A stretch of 64,000 nt of DNA from Canna indica (lineage: Eukaryota > Streptophyta > Magnoliopsida > Zingiberales > Cannaceae): contig CP136896.1 in the NCBI GenBank assembly GCA_034359265.1, positions 10,571,501 through 10,635,500 of the forward strand. Direction: 5' to 3'. Both the position numbers and the translations under genes were made by a program. The notes under the pieces are model-generated. The model ran no database searches. It was not told the DNA's origin and saw only the letters and a list, made by a program, of their open reading frames with translations. Positions 42,851 to 53,149 of this stretch are shown in pieces. Each line of letters starts with the position of its first letter. Within the stretch, counting starts at the first letter, position 1.

Positions 42851-43345
42851 AAGGTGCTGAGTTAGTATTAGGAATAAAATAGACTATTAGGGTAGGTAAC
42901 TAAGATGCCCAGCTGTAGAGAATACAACAAGTTTTGCTATTGCTTATTTTGTTGTTATTCTTCTTCTGGTGGTTTGTTCTCTTCTTCTGCTGGTTTGGAA
43001 TATTTATTTTTAAATTGTTCTCCTGCTAATCTTCTTTTATATTTCTTCTTCTCCAGCATCTTTGTTATATTTTTGTGTTCCTTTTTTTTTTTTTTTCTTT
43101 TATACTCCATATGACCAGCAGTAGAGTGGGACTTGGGGGGTTATGAGACCAATAGGATATTTTTGTTTAATGCTGGTGAATTTTGGTTGCATGATGAACT
43201 AATTTTAGTATCAATTTTTGATAATTTTTGAATGATCAGTACTGTTGTATTGATGTTAAAAATTCGACATTATTGACTGTACAGAAGTTATTTCATATAT
43301 TTGCAAATTACATTATTTTCTTATTTATATCATGTATTATACTCA

Positions 43346-43350
43346 TGCAT

Positions 43351-43382
<32 letters not shown>

Positions 43383-43384
43383 TA
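43346..43384. repeat. (AC)n(AT)n microsatellite
   Basis: Alternating CA dinucleotides (about 43350-43364) run into alternating AT dinucleotides (to about 43382). Confidence 0.9.
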
Positions 43385-44300
43385 TACACATGAATTTTAG
43401 CACCTTGTGTCAATCATGCCAGCGCTTTTTTAGCGCTTAGTACCTTATGCTATTGGAGGGGTTTATCTCCTTAACAACTTTTAGAATTCCATATTTACTT
43501 TATACCTTGGTCTACCTTGGTTTGTATTTGCTTTTTGCAAGTTTTGGTTTGCTTTAGAGACAAAGACTTGGTAGAGTGCTAAGGTTGTTCCATTGCAACA
43601 TGGGAGATCAAGGTTTGAGTTGTGGAAATAATCTCTTTGCAACGCAATCATCAGGTTAAGGACATTAACCCTCCCCAAACCCCGCATTGGTTGGAGCCTC
43701 GTGCACCGGATTCTCTTCAAGTATTGTTTTGCTTCACATAAAAAGTCCTCAAATAAACAATAAAAAACCATCTATAGATCCAGTACCCGTGAGAAAGAGT
43801 AGCTCATGATTCTTCTATGGGTCATCTTTGTGATACATTTAGTTCCTTACAGCAAGCTAACAATCAAACCTTGTATTTTGTAGTAAGTTAAGATGCATTC
43901 TTGAGGATTGAAAATGATGGTTGATGCTTCCAATACTTTTGATACATAGTTTAAAATGATGATGTTGTATGAAGCAAAATAACCGATTTTCAACCGTTAA
44001 GCAATTCCTGTACGGCTGTACCCTCTTAAGATTTTCTGTTGAATTTTATGGTATGCCTTCTTATTGCTGATCCATTACATGTTGTCATTGTCCCACTTTT
44101 TTGTTCATTTCACAGGGTGGCTTGGATCTCAAGATTTCAGTGGTGCTTGATGCGGAGGAATACTGCTCAAGTCATCAAAGTTCGAGTCTACTCACTCTTG
44201 TATATGTGTTTTAGTTTGTAAATTGTAATTCCTCACTTATAGTTTGTTATTTGTTGTAAATAATCCATTTAAGTGATACAATGATGTTTAAGTTAAAAAA

Positions 44301-45254
44301 AGGAAATTTGTGATTAGGCAAAAATGATGAATTTAATGCTTCTGACAAAATAACAATTGTAGAATTAAATATTTTTTAATTCATTGCCACGTTTATACTA
44401 ACAAAATGTTGATCTACAATGTGAATGAAAGCATATGACATGTGCATACTTTGTTACATCAACAAATCATGTGATTGGGGATCACTGTTGATATGGACGG
44501 ATCCACTTGCACAAGGAGTTAGTAGAATTTGACTTGCCTATCATTGGATCTGGTTTAATTCATCTGAGTTGGTTAGTTGCTCTGTCCATGTCAAGTAGGA
44601 TGGCAATTCGTCATATAGTTTTTGATACGAGTGTTGTTATATCTTCCTGAAAATTAATCTAAATTTTTTTTTATCCATTCACAAGATATGAGTTATAATT
44701 TCATCAATAATTATGGACAATTTATTATATATGAGTATTATAAGGATTTTTAAGCATATGAGTTAGGAGAACGGATAATTTATTATATGTGAGTATTAGA
44801 AGGATTTTTAGGCATATGAGTTAGGAGAATGCAGTAATTCTTTTTTGAAATTTACATAGTTCGTGTATTAGTTAATATATTTTTAGATATTCCAGTTGTT
44901 TTTGATTAAAAAAAAGGTATTTGTTGGGGTCAAATTTGAGGAGAAATTTTGGTGAGAAATTATTTGGTATTATAAATATGGTGTGTAGATGCAGGCACTC
45001 TTGCATTTAGTTAGGTTTTGGTAAAAGAGGAAAATATGACAGGTAATCAACCGTGGAGATTCGGAAAATAGGTATTGTAATTTTAACCATGATGGGAGGT
45101 TTCAAGGAAGGAGAAAGACAAGTAGAAATTTTTCTGCCGTTATCTTCTTCGTGTCTGTGTAATTTATTTATATATGTATATTCTATTTGATTTGTTTAAC
45201 TAATATCCCTGATAAAATTGTGCATCTAATTGTGATTCACATGCTTGGCTGTTA
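44301..45254. other. AT-rich intergenic DNA with a 64-bp tandem duplication
   Basis: No gene. A tandem pair at about 44710-44832 shares AATTTATTATAT, GAGTATTA, AAGGATTTTTA and GCATATGAGTTAGGAGAA. Nothing else was recognised. Confidence 0.5.
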
Positions 45255-45261
45255 TAAAAAT

Positions 45262-45736
45262 GAGAAAAATACTAAAATGTTGGTAACATTTGTCAACCGA
45301 TGTTATTTTGTCCTATAATTAATTTTAATTCAAAAATATTTTTAACATTCTAAAAAATAGTACTAATTTTAACTCGCTTATGTGGCACATGAGTGAGTGC
45401 TTAAGTGTTGACTATGTGAAGAAGCTCCAATCACGTCAGATTTTATGTGCCACGTCAGTTGAGACCCACCTATCCACTCTCTTTCCACGTAGTGGATGGT
45501 GGGTCCCAGTAGATGTGGTTCTAACATGAAATTTGACATCATAGAAGTTTATCCGCATGTATGACGTTTAAGTGTTCACTCATCTGTCACATAAGCGTTA
45601 TTAAGTATATACTAACGGTAAAAATATTTTAGTATCATTTTTTAGAATATTAGGGGTAATTTTGAGTTAAAATTAATTGTAAGAGTAAAATAGCATCCGT
45701 TAACTTATATCAAGAATATTTTAATATATTTTTCTT
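45262..45736. mobile_element. Long-inverted-repeat (foldback) element, 475 bp
   Basis: The outer 130-150 bp on each side are inverted copies. Left landmarks AACATTTGTCAACCGATG, TATAATTAATTTTAA and ACATTCTAAAAAATAG pair with right-side CATCCGTTAACTTATAT, TTAAAATTAATTGTAA and CATTTTTTAGAATATTA. Flanks TAAAAAT occur at both sides (45255-45261, 45737-45743), a possible 7-bp duplication of low complexity. There is no coding capacity. Confidence 0.75.
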
Positions 45737-45743
45737 TAAAAAT

Positions 45744-46135
45744 TAATAATCATACAATTTGCAGGGCTAAATTAATCATTGCTATCTACTTTTCGGCTTA
45801 AATACGAGTTCCCTTCTTACCATGCATGTTAATTATGTTGACCCACCTCCCACGCCTCAACTTTAGTGTTGACTAAACCGAGGCAAATCTGCCCTAACAG
45901 CATTTCTCAGCTGGTTCAACCAATGACCATGCGCCAGCTACTCCGTTATTATTGATTAAGCAAGGACAAGTGAACTCTTTTGAGAAGGTCAAGTCGTCAT
46001 CCGTGACATAACTCGTGCACCCGCCACGTGCGCAATTTTCTTCCAGCTCAAACACGCACGAGCACTAAATTATCAACGCGGACGACTTAAACTTTGTAAC
46101 GGCGTGCCGAAAGTATGAGAATGCGCCAAACTGCA
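45744..46135. other. Intergenic DNA
   Basis: No gene or repeat recognised. Mixed composition with several CACG and CCACGTG-like motifs around 46020-46030. Confidence 0.4.
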
Positions 46136-46170
46136 CCTCCCCCCCTCCCCCATCCCCCACCCCCCACCCC
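46136..46170 (-). other. C-tract cluster (minus-strand G-quadruplex candidate)
   Basis: Five runs of four to seven C separated by one or two bases (CCCCCC, CCCCC, CCCCC, CCCCCC, CCCC). The minus strand therefore has five G-runs with 1-2-nt loops. Confidence 0.7.
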
Positions 46171-46449
46171 ATTTAGTAAATAATTTCAAACCACTCGTCA
46201 TGTATATATGTGGAGTAGAGTGCAGTTCAAACTCAACTTTAAATGGCCCATGGATTCATTAATGTTTCAATTCAAGAATTAGGAGTCAATAATAAGAATC
46301 AATATTGGACTGAGTGCAATTACTATAAGTGCCGCAAAAGTGAGCCTATCATTATTAAGAATGAAGTTTTCATTAAACCAAAATATGAATTTTTAAAATT
46401 TTCTAAAATCGAATATAATCTGAAATTGTTGAAACATTTAAACGATTTT

Positions 46450-47065
46450 AAGTAAAGTGGTTATTTAATTATGAAAATGCATCCTAAAATCTCTATACAA
46501 AATAATTTACTATTTAAATTTTTTGAGAATTTTAAGATGTATTTTCATGATCAAAATGTTCACTTTTGTGAAACTATTGAAATGTTTAAACAATTGATCA
46601 TTTGACCACGAAAATGCATCATAAATTTTTTTAAAAAATATAAACAATTATATTCACGAATTTAAAATTATTATGATTTTTTTGGCAATTCTATAATGCA
46701 TTTTCATGATTAAAATGACTACTTTTGTAAAACTATTAAAATATTTAAAGAGTTTCATGAAATTGGTCATTTGATCATGAAAATGCATTCAGAAATCTTC
46801 AATAAATCACAATTATTTTAAATTACTAAATGATTTATATAAAAAAAATAGGATGCATTTTTATGATAATATGACCTCTTTTTGTTTAAATATTTTAATA
46901 GTTTCACAAAAGTGACTATTTTGACTATTAAAATGTATCTTAAAATATTCAAAAAAATTTATAAAAATTCTAAATTAGTGAATGAATTAGGATGCATTTT
47001 CATAATCAAATGGTCACTTTACTTGAAACTGTTTAAATATTTCAAAATAGTTTAAGTACAAGAAT
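46450..47065. repeat. Array of alternating inverted units
   Basis: A unit built on ATGCATTTTCATGATCAAA, then TG-(A)-CCACTTTTGTGAAACTATT and AAATATTTAAA, appears about seven times in alternating orientation (e.g. 46535-46590 forward, 46598-46625 reverse, 46690-46755 forward, 46770-46790 reverse, 46850-46900, 46925-46945 reverse, 46985-47045 forward). Copies diverge by roughly 10-25 percent by eye. No ORF or known repeat class was recognised. Confidence 0.65.
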
Positions 47066-47164
47066 ATTTTGGATTTTTTTTGAATTTGAATATGATTTTG
47101 AAAATTTCAAAGACTATATTCGATTTTAGAAAATTTTGAGAATTTATGTTCTGGTTTAGAGAAA

Positions 47165-47345
47165 TTACTGTTAAGAATGAACATAAACATTATTAAGACA
47201 GAACATAAAGTAAAAATAAACATATATTGCGAAAGAGTGAATCTAACACTTCCACTTTAGATTCAGTCTCAATAAAGAAAGATCTACTCTTAATAATATA
47301 GGTTCATTCTTGTGCAAGATTGCAAATTTCTATGGAGTTAGGCTC
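47165..47345. repeat. Dispersed repeat, copy A
   Basis: ACATATATTGCGAAAGAGTG, ATCTAACACTTCCACTTTAG and ATGGAGTTAGGCTCCGTAG resemble 51660-51810 (ATATATTATGCAACAGCGAA, CCAACACTTCTACTTTAGG, ATGGAGCTCGACTCCACG). Class unknown. Confidence 0.5.
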
Positions 47346-47480
47346 CGTAGTAATTTTTTCCTATTGGACTGGTCTACAAGTGAATCAATATTAAATCAAC
47401 TTACCTTTTTCGGTGATATGTCATTAATTAATTGGAGAAAAAAATTATTTTAATCAAATAAATATGACACATATGATATT

Positions 47481-48790
47481 CACTACTAGAATTTAGTTCA
47501 GTTGCTACGAGCTATTAGCGACGGCCGATGAAGCTGTCACTAAGAGCAACGGCTTAGCATAGGCCACTTCAGCTGTCGCTAATGTGACAAAATTAGTGAT
47601 GACCTCTAGCACTGCTGTTGATTATAAACTTATCATCGATGACATAACAAGGGTCGCTATAGCCGTCGCTGATTAAAAACTTATAAGCAACAACTTAACA
47701 AAGGCCGTTCAAGCCGTTGCTAATAAATAATTATCAACAACGACTTACCTACGATTGCGTCGCATGTCGTTGATGTCCTATATAAGTCATTGGCGATGAT
47801 ATTTCTTCATTTTCCTCTCATCTCCCTCTCTCTTTTACCCTTCGTTGTTGCTCGTTGCTGTCATTTGTTGCCGCTCTTGGAGGTAAGATCTCTAATATGC
47901 AACTTTTATTAATTGATAATATTAATTTAGATTTAATTATCGGTAATTGTATGATTGGCATGTTAGGTTGAATTGATTAATAGATTAATTTAATTATATA
48001 ATTGAAATATAATTATTAAGGAAATTATTCTTTATATTTAATTATAATTTGTTAGGTTGAATTTAGATTTGTATTGACATATTATGTTTGTATCGACTTA
48101 TGATTAAATTAAAATTAATCATGACTAGCGAGTTGATACGTGTCACGTACGAGTCGACGAGCTTGGCATGATTACCCAACACCTTAGATCTGTTTGTATA
48201 TTCGTGCAAACGAAGTATATGATCTTTTACACGATGTACATCTTTATTGGATAATTTAGGAACATTATTATTTGTATCATTTAGTTTTTCCTTTTAGTCT
48301 GTCTTCATTCGTAAATTTTGAATCTCTCTTGTTCTCTGATACATGCCTAGATGATATGTATATTCGGAGAACTATAGAAAGATATTGCCAAAATTTAGAA
48401 TGAAGTTAACGATTAAAAGGAATACTTAATGCAATATAAATAATATGAATCCTGAATGAAATTGGATAATGTTGGGCGATCAAAGTTGGATGTATCAGCG
48501 ATTTGATCGTAAAGCTATAACAAATGAGCTTCGAATAGACATAACTTATTTCTTAAATTTTGTCTATTCGAATAGAAAATTCGTCAGTCGTAATAAAAAT
48601 ATGATGAAATTTATTCTCGGACGAAAATTAAAACTCGAAGAAAGATACAAAATTAATCCTAAGAGTAAATTATTCTTTTATTTAATTACAAATTTTAGAT
48701 TGAATTTAGTTTATTACAAGAGTAAAAAAATTTCTAAAATATATGTCCATTCAGATTCAATCTATTTGGTTTGACCTATCGAACAACCAA
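47481..48790 (+). mobile_element. CACTA (En/Spm) transposon fragment, 5' end
   Basis: Begins with CACTACTAGAATTTAG, the terminal signature of CACTA transposons, followed by about 300 bp of subterminal GCGACGGC, GCCGTCGC, GCCGTTGC repeats in both orientations. A probable untranslated exon (about 47800-47882) ends at GGAGGTAAGAT, a splice donor. A transposase-associated domain remnant lies at 48469-48774. The catalytic transposase and the opposite end were not found. Confidence 0.75.
48469..48774 (+). pseudogene. CACTA transposase-associated domain remnant
   Basis: An open frame of 101 codons starts LGDQSWMYQRFDRKAITNEL and continues RIDITYFLNFVYSNRKFVS, which fits the pattern DxSWMYxR...F...FLxFA...N of the plant transposase-associated domain found at the N-terminus of TNP2-type transposases. 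The zinc-binding cysteines expected after it (CPCxxC) are absent, and the rest is Lys-rich without match. It is a non-functional remnant; recognition rests on a short motif. Confidence 0.55.
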
Positions 48791-50442
48791 AGATCAACAC
48801 TATGACCAATTTAGATCTTGACCAATGAAAATAGACCAAATTCAACCTTTCCCCCCAACTTGGGGTAGGGCAAAGATGAGTTGTTCTCCCCAGTAGCTAG
48901 GCTAGTATTATAATCAACATTCAGTACCACTGTTTTGAAAGCAAGAAGAATAAAAATATGTGCCAAAAAGTAGGAGACATGAAAAACACTTTTAAAATGG
49001 AAGAGTCTGCCATCTTGAAGAAAGTGATTGAGCACTATGAGGTATAGGTTTTAAACAATTCCATTTCCTTCATAATTGATTCACTTTCATACATGCCAAT
49101 GGAGGAAGTGTACTTGGCTTAGTATTCTTGTCGACACCTAGGCCACCATGGGTCTAATTAAAGTAACCAATATTAATTAAAATAATAATAAATGGATAGG
49201 ACACTTGTTACTTTTTCAAGGCACTACTTGATATCTTATTCTCAAAATTGTTCAGTGATTGAACAAACAACTTTAGTGTTATTTTATTAATGCTGAAATT
49301 TAATTAATTGTAAGAGTGATTTTGACAAATAAAAAATAAAAAATAGTTACTTTGAGATGAAAATTTATAGCATTTTGCACATTTTTGTGCATATTTATAG
49401 GCCAACTAATTAATTGATAAGTAAATCATTTACACTCTATTGGCAAACTCATTTGTATTGATCAACCTTAGAAAATTATTATATTCGAAACGTTAAAGCC
49501 AAAGTCAATACTTGACTTGCACGTAATATTTATTATCGTCGTATGAAATGATATAATAAATTTAGTTTAATTAAAAGTATAGATTTTATTGTTATTTAGC
49601 TTTCGGTTAATTTGTAGTTAGCAAATTAAGCTCAACCAAAACAAAGTTAACTTAGCTTAATTATCCAATTTGAACTGCGTCGATCATATACGTACTTTAT
49701 AATTGGAAAAAATTGAAGACATAAAAATTTATATTAAGCTTGATTTATTTGTTTTATTAACATGACTTAGGGCTAGGAATTGAGTGAATGATTATGCTAA
49801 TCAATTAAGCACTAAAAAAAGCATGCAGGCACATGTGTGCACCTGAAACATGGTACTCTCAGCGAAAATTTAGGAGTATGGGAATTTGTTGCATGAGTAC
49901 TTGCTATAATGCAGATGAGAACACATCTCAATTAATTATTCACAAGACACTTGCCCCTATTTATATATTCTTCACCAAGGGACACCTCACAGCCTAGCAT
50001 CGAAAGTGATCACTGATGTATCCTTAATAATTAAGTTTGAGGCATTAATCTAATAGATATTGACAAGTTCAAATATCTCAAGAGGATAAGTTAATGGCCA
50101 ACGACCAACTGTGACTAGCACGATTGATGATAACAATTATAAGTTATTTAGAGGTCTGAAGTTTGAACCTCAGCAAGGGCCTCCCACTCTTGGTGTGGAA
50201 CATACTTACTTTGAAAAAAAAAAAAAAAGAAGGGGATAAGTTAATACCTAGGGAAGTTGATCAGGTGACTTTACATTAATAAAAGAATTATATATATATA
50301 TATCTTCCCCATTCATTATCTATTATCCAATTAGGTTAACTAACAATTGCTTTGATTACAATGATTATTTTGGTCAATGGGTTAATTTTATAGTGATATA
50401 TAAGCAACTTGAAATGGCTACAGAGATCCATGGATTGTGCAC
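48791..50442. other. AT-rich intergenic DNA
   Basis: No supported gene over about 1.65 kb. Short A tract (50214-50229) and a short AT repeat (50290-50302) occur. Confidence 0.45.
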
Positions 50443-50559
50443 AACCCACTTATCATAAGCCACTGGTTTTATAAAAAGACACACATACAATTAGCTAGAA
50501 AGGAAGGTGGATTGTGATCAAAGTAATTAATAAAACCAGTGGCTTATGATAAGTGGGTT
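50443..50559. ncRNA. Perfect 30-bp inverted repeat, candidate hairpin RNA or MITE
   Basis: Arms 50443-50472 and 50530-50559 are exact reverse complements over 30 bases (left arm begins AACCCACTTATCATAAGCC, right arm ends TTATGATAAGTGGGTT), separated by a 57-nt loop. Pairing continues imperfectly outward (GCAC / GTGC). If transcribed it would form a hairpin in the size range of plant small-RNA precursors. No promoter is seen, and a small DNA-transposon relic is the alternative. Confidence 0.6.
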
Positions 50560-50972
50560 ATGCAAAGTGCAAAGGAGGAGAGTAAGTAATAATGATGAAA
50601 AGGTGGCAACAGCCGGCTATTGTCGGCATTGAGTTCGACACGTACCCATTTTGATCCTTGACTCCTTGAGTTCCCGAAGGAACACTTTGTAATTAAAAAT
50701 CATCACCAACCTATTTGAATACTTACGTTTATTATTATTTCTTACAGCAGAAGAAGGATTATATTCAGATTCAAAAGTTTGAATAGAATACAATCAAGGG
50801 AGAGAAAAAGTAGGAAAAAATTGGTAAACAAAATAATATTAAACTATGAAGGAGTACGAAAGAAATTAGTTTAATCTCATGCAAGGATGAAATTAGAAAA
50901 TTATTTAGAAGAGAGGGAAGGGAAATATAAAACCCTAATGGGAGGATTTTATAATATTTTCAGAGAAAGTAC

Positions 50973-50974
<2 letters not shown>

Positions 50975-51027
<53 letters not shown>
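50975..51027. repeat. (TA)n microsatellite, about 25 units
   Basis: Uninterrupted alternating TA over about 50 bp. Confidence 0.95.
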
Positions 51028-51030
<3 letters not shown>

Positions 51031-51097
51031 CTAAGGAGGGGACCAATATTAGGGGAGGCGATTACCCCCCTACCATTACATTGGCTCCGTCCATAAT

Positions 51098-51570
51098 TCC
51101 ATATCAGAAGTATATTGAATGTGGAGCTTATAAGAATTGATGAGTGTACTATCATCAACTTCAATTTAAGCATTTTAATTAGATCAATATATTGGTTTAT
51201 GGAGTTGGTGAGTTAGTTATCTCATCAAGCGGATCGTAACAAATGATATTAGAGCAAGAGCAAGACCTAGTCTTAGACATGATGAGAAAGCCTATGTGAG
51301 AAATTAAGGACTGCCCAAGTGATGGAGTGGAGCTGCTACTAAGCTAAGCCTCACATGTCTTTGACTTGAGTGTGATTCTAAGTTATGTGTTAGACTTGAA
51401 TTGGGTCTTGATGAGGACGTTAAGATATAAGTGAGAAAAATTGTAATATCTCAGTTTAATCTCACGTCAAAAGTATATTGGATGTGATATCGATTTATAA
51501 GGATTAATGAATATATTATTATCAACTTCAGTTTAAGCATTTTAATTATCTCATCAAGCATATCGTAACA
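51098..51570 (+). mobile_element. TRIM-type miniature LTR element
   Basis: Direct repeats at 51098-51241 and 51443-51570 both end in ATCGTAACA and share AAGTATATTG, ATCAACTTCA and TTTAAGCATTTTAATT. TGATATTAGAGC (51244-51255) follows the first, close to the initiator-Met primer site TGGTATCAGAGC. AAGTGAGAAAAAT precedes the second, which starts TGTAATATCTCAG. The internal region is about 200 bp and non-coding. The first LTR lacks its 5' end. The size and layout fit a terminal-repeat retrotransposon in miniature. Confidence 0.72.
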
Positions 51571-51840
51571 ATCAAGCTCCCTGAGAATAAGTCAATTTTT
51601 ATGGAGCCAAATTTTATAATAATTTCTATGGAACATCTCATAAGAGTGTATGTAGTCTTATTATGATTGAACCTATTATGATTAAGACTAAAGTTAAAAT
51701 AAAAATGAATATATATTATGCAACAGCGAATCCAACACTTCTACTTTAGGTACAATCTTACATGTGGAGCTCCATAAAAAATTTATGGAGCTCGACTCCA
51801 CGATAATGTTCTTCTCCCGAGGACAGAGTAGCCCAAACAA
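51571..51840. repeat. Dispersed repeat, copy B
   Basis: Resembles 47165-47345. It also contains an inner inverted pair around CTCCATAAAAAATTTATGGAG (51769-51789 region). Confidence 0.5.
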
Positions 51841-53149
51841 CGCAACTCTTCTAAAGGCATAGGCAGCAAAGTTTTTTTAATTAACACTTTTATTTTAACT
51901 TTCCAATTGTCACAACATATATATGCAATAAAATGATTTTTTTATTCAAAATAGATTTTACTTGTACCTTATGACGTTAATAGATTATATAGTGATGACA
52001 AATAAAAGTTATTATACTCTACATTATCCCTCATGTTTTAGTTGAAAAATAGAATTTTTTAATCAAAAAATTTACCATCTATACTTTGGGGACAAAACGA
52101 TATTATAGGTAAATAATGCAATAAATTTACTTGTTGGCCCTCCACGCCGCCCGATATTACAAATTTAAGACACGTCCAACAAACCCTGTTATAGATAAGA
52201 AGGAATCTTATCATATTGTAAGAGCCAATTAAGTACGATTGAAGTAGATGAAACAGTCTTTTACAGAGAGTAGATTGCAATGAAAATTATATCTCTCAAA
52301 TATAAATGAGTTTAAAGTCGAAAGGTGGCCTATGGCCATGGGCTGTCTACTCACAGATATAAATATTTATGCATTATATTAGACTATTAGTACATTATAG
52401 ATGTCAGGGAGCACATTAGAAGGTGGTAAGGTGGGTGCTTAGGCTCATCCCATTCTGTGGGACTCCAATGTCTTCTTTCTCCCCAAACCACCAATCATAA
52501 ACACAAGACAAGAAGAATAGGATAATTATTGATCGTTACTTTTGAATCAAATTAATTTCTAAACATGGCAAGTAACAATATGGAATTTTAATTTTTTGTT
52601 TATATTAATTAAACATGTTAATTATCAAGCTCACTTGTTATTTTATTTTATTTTTCAAAATATTTAATATGACAAGTCCATAGTGACTTGTGTTACTCGG
52701 ATGTAAAAAGAATATTAATAGTTTGCCATATTGGTGTACTAATACTTTTTAAAAAATTAATCAAATTTGTGAATCTAGTTGAGTAAAAATCATGCCATTT
52801 TTAAATAATAATTTCAATTTTATTTTTAATTGGTACTAACCATGATTTATGATGATCATGATTCGCTCGATAGAATAATTGACTCATCAACTTCTTAGGC
52901 CTAAATTATTAGTTTAATTAAAATGCTTAAGTCAAAATTGGCACACCAATCAAGCCTTATATATATACCAACACAATATCTAATATACTCTTTATCAGTG
53001 ACAGAGCTTGAAACTAAATTGGAGGGGGACAAGACTCTCAAATGAACAGTGAGAGATGGGAAAGGGCACACGACTAGGGTCGAGATCGGGAGATAAGAGA
53101 AAGGAAGAGGGAAAGTGGATATAATTTCAGGATATAAGAAAATTTTGAA
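51841..53149. other. AT-rich intergenic DNA
   Basis: No gene over 1.3 kb. A short TRIM-like piece (CATCAACTTCTTAGGCC...AATTAAAATGCTTAAG) lies at about 52887-52930. Confidence 0.45.

Larger units (their letters stand above)
41355..44300 (+). other. 3' flank with probable 3'-UTR intron of the UPF0183 gene
   Basis: Directly after the stop codon comes GGTATGTT, a good donor. About 2.76 kb later TTCATTTCACAG precedes 44116-44300, a non-coding GTGGCTTGGATCTCAAG... stretch that could be the last 3'-UTR exon. The candidate intron holds the hAT MITE at 41397-41940 and other repeats. Transcript data would be needed. An alternative is a short UTR ending soon after 41354. Confidence 0.4.

Noticed and set aside
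46243..46455. 70-codon frame starting MAHGFINVS
   Set aside because: AT-rich region, no family match, no splice context, and it runs into the alternating repeat array.
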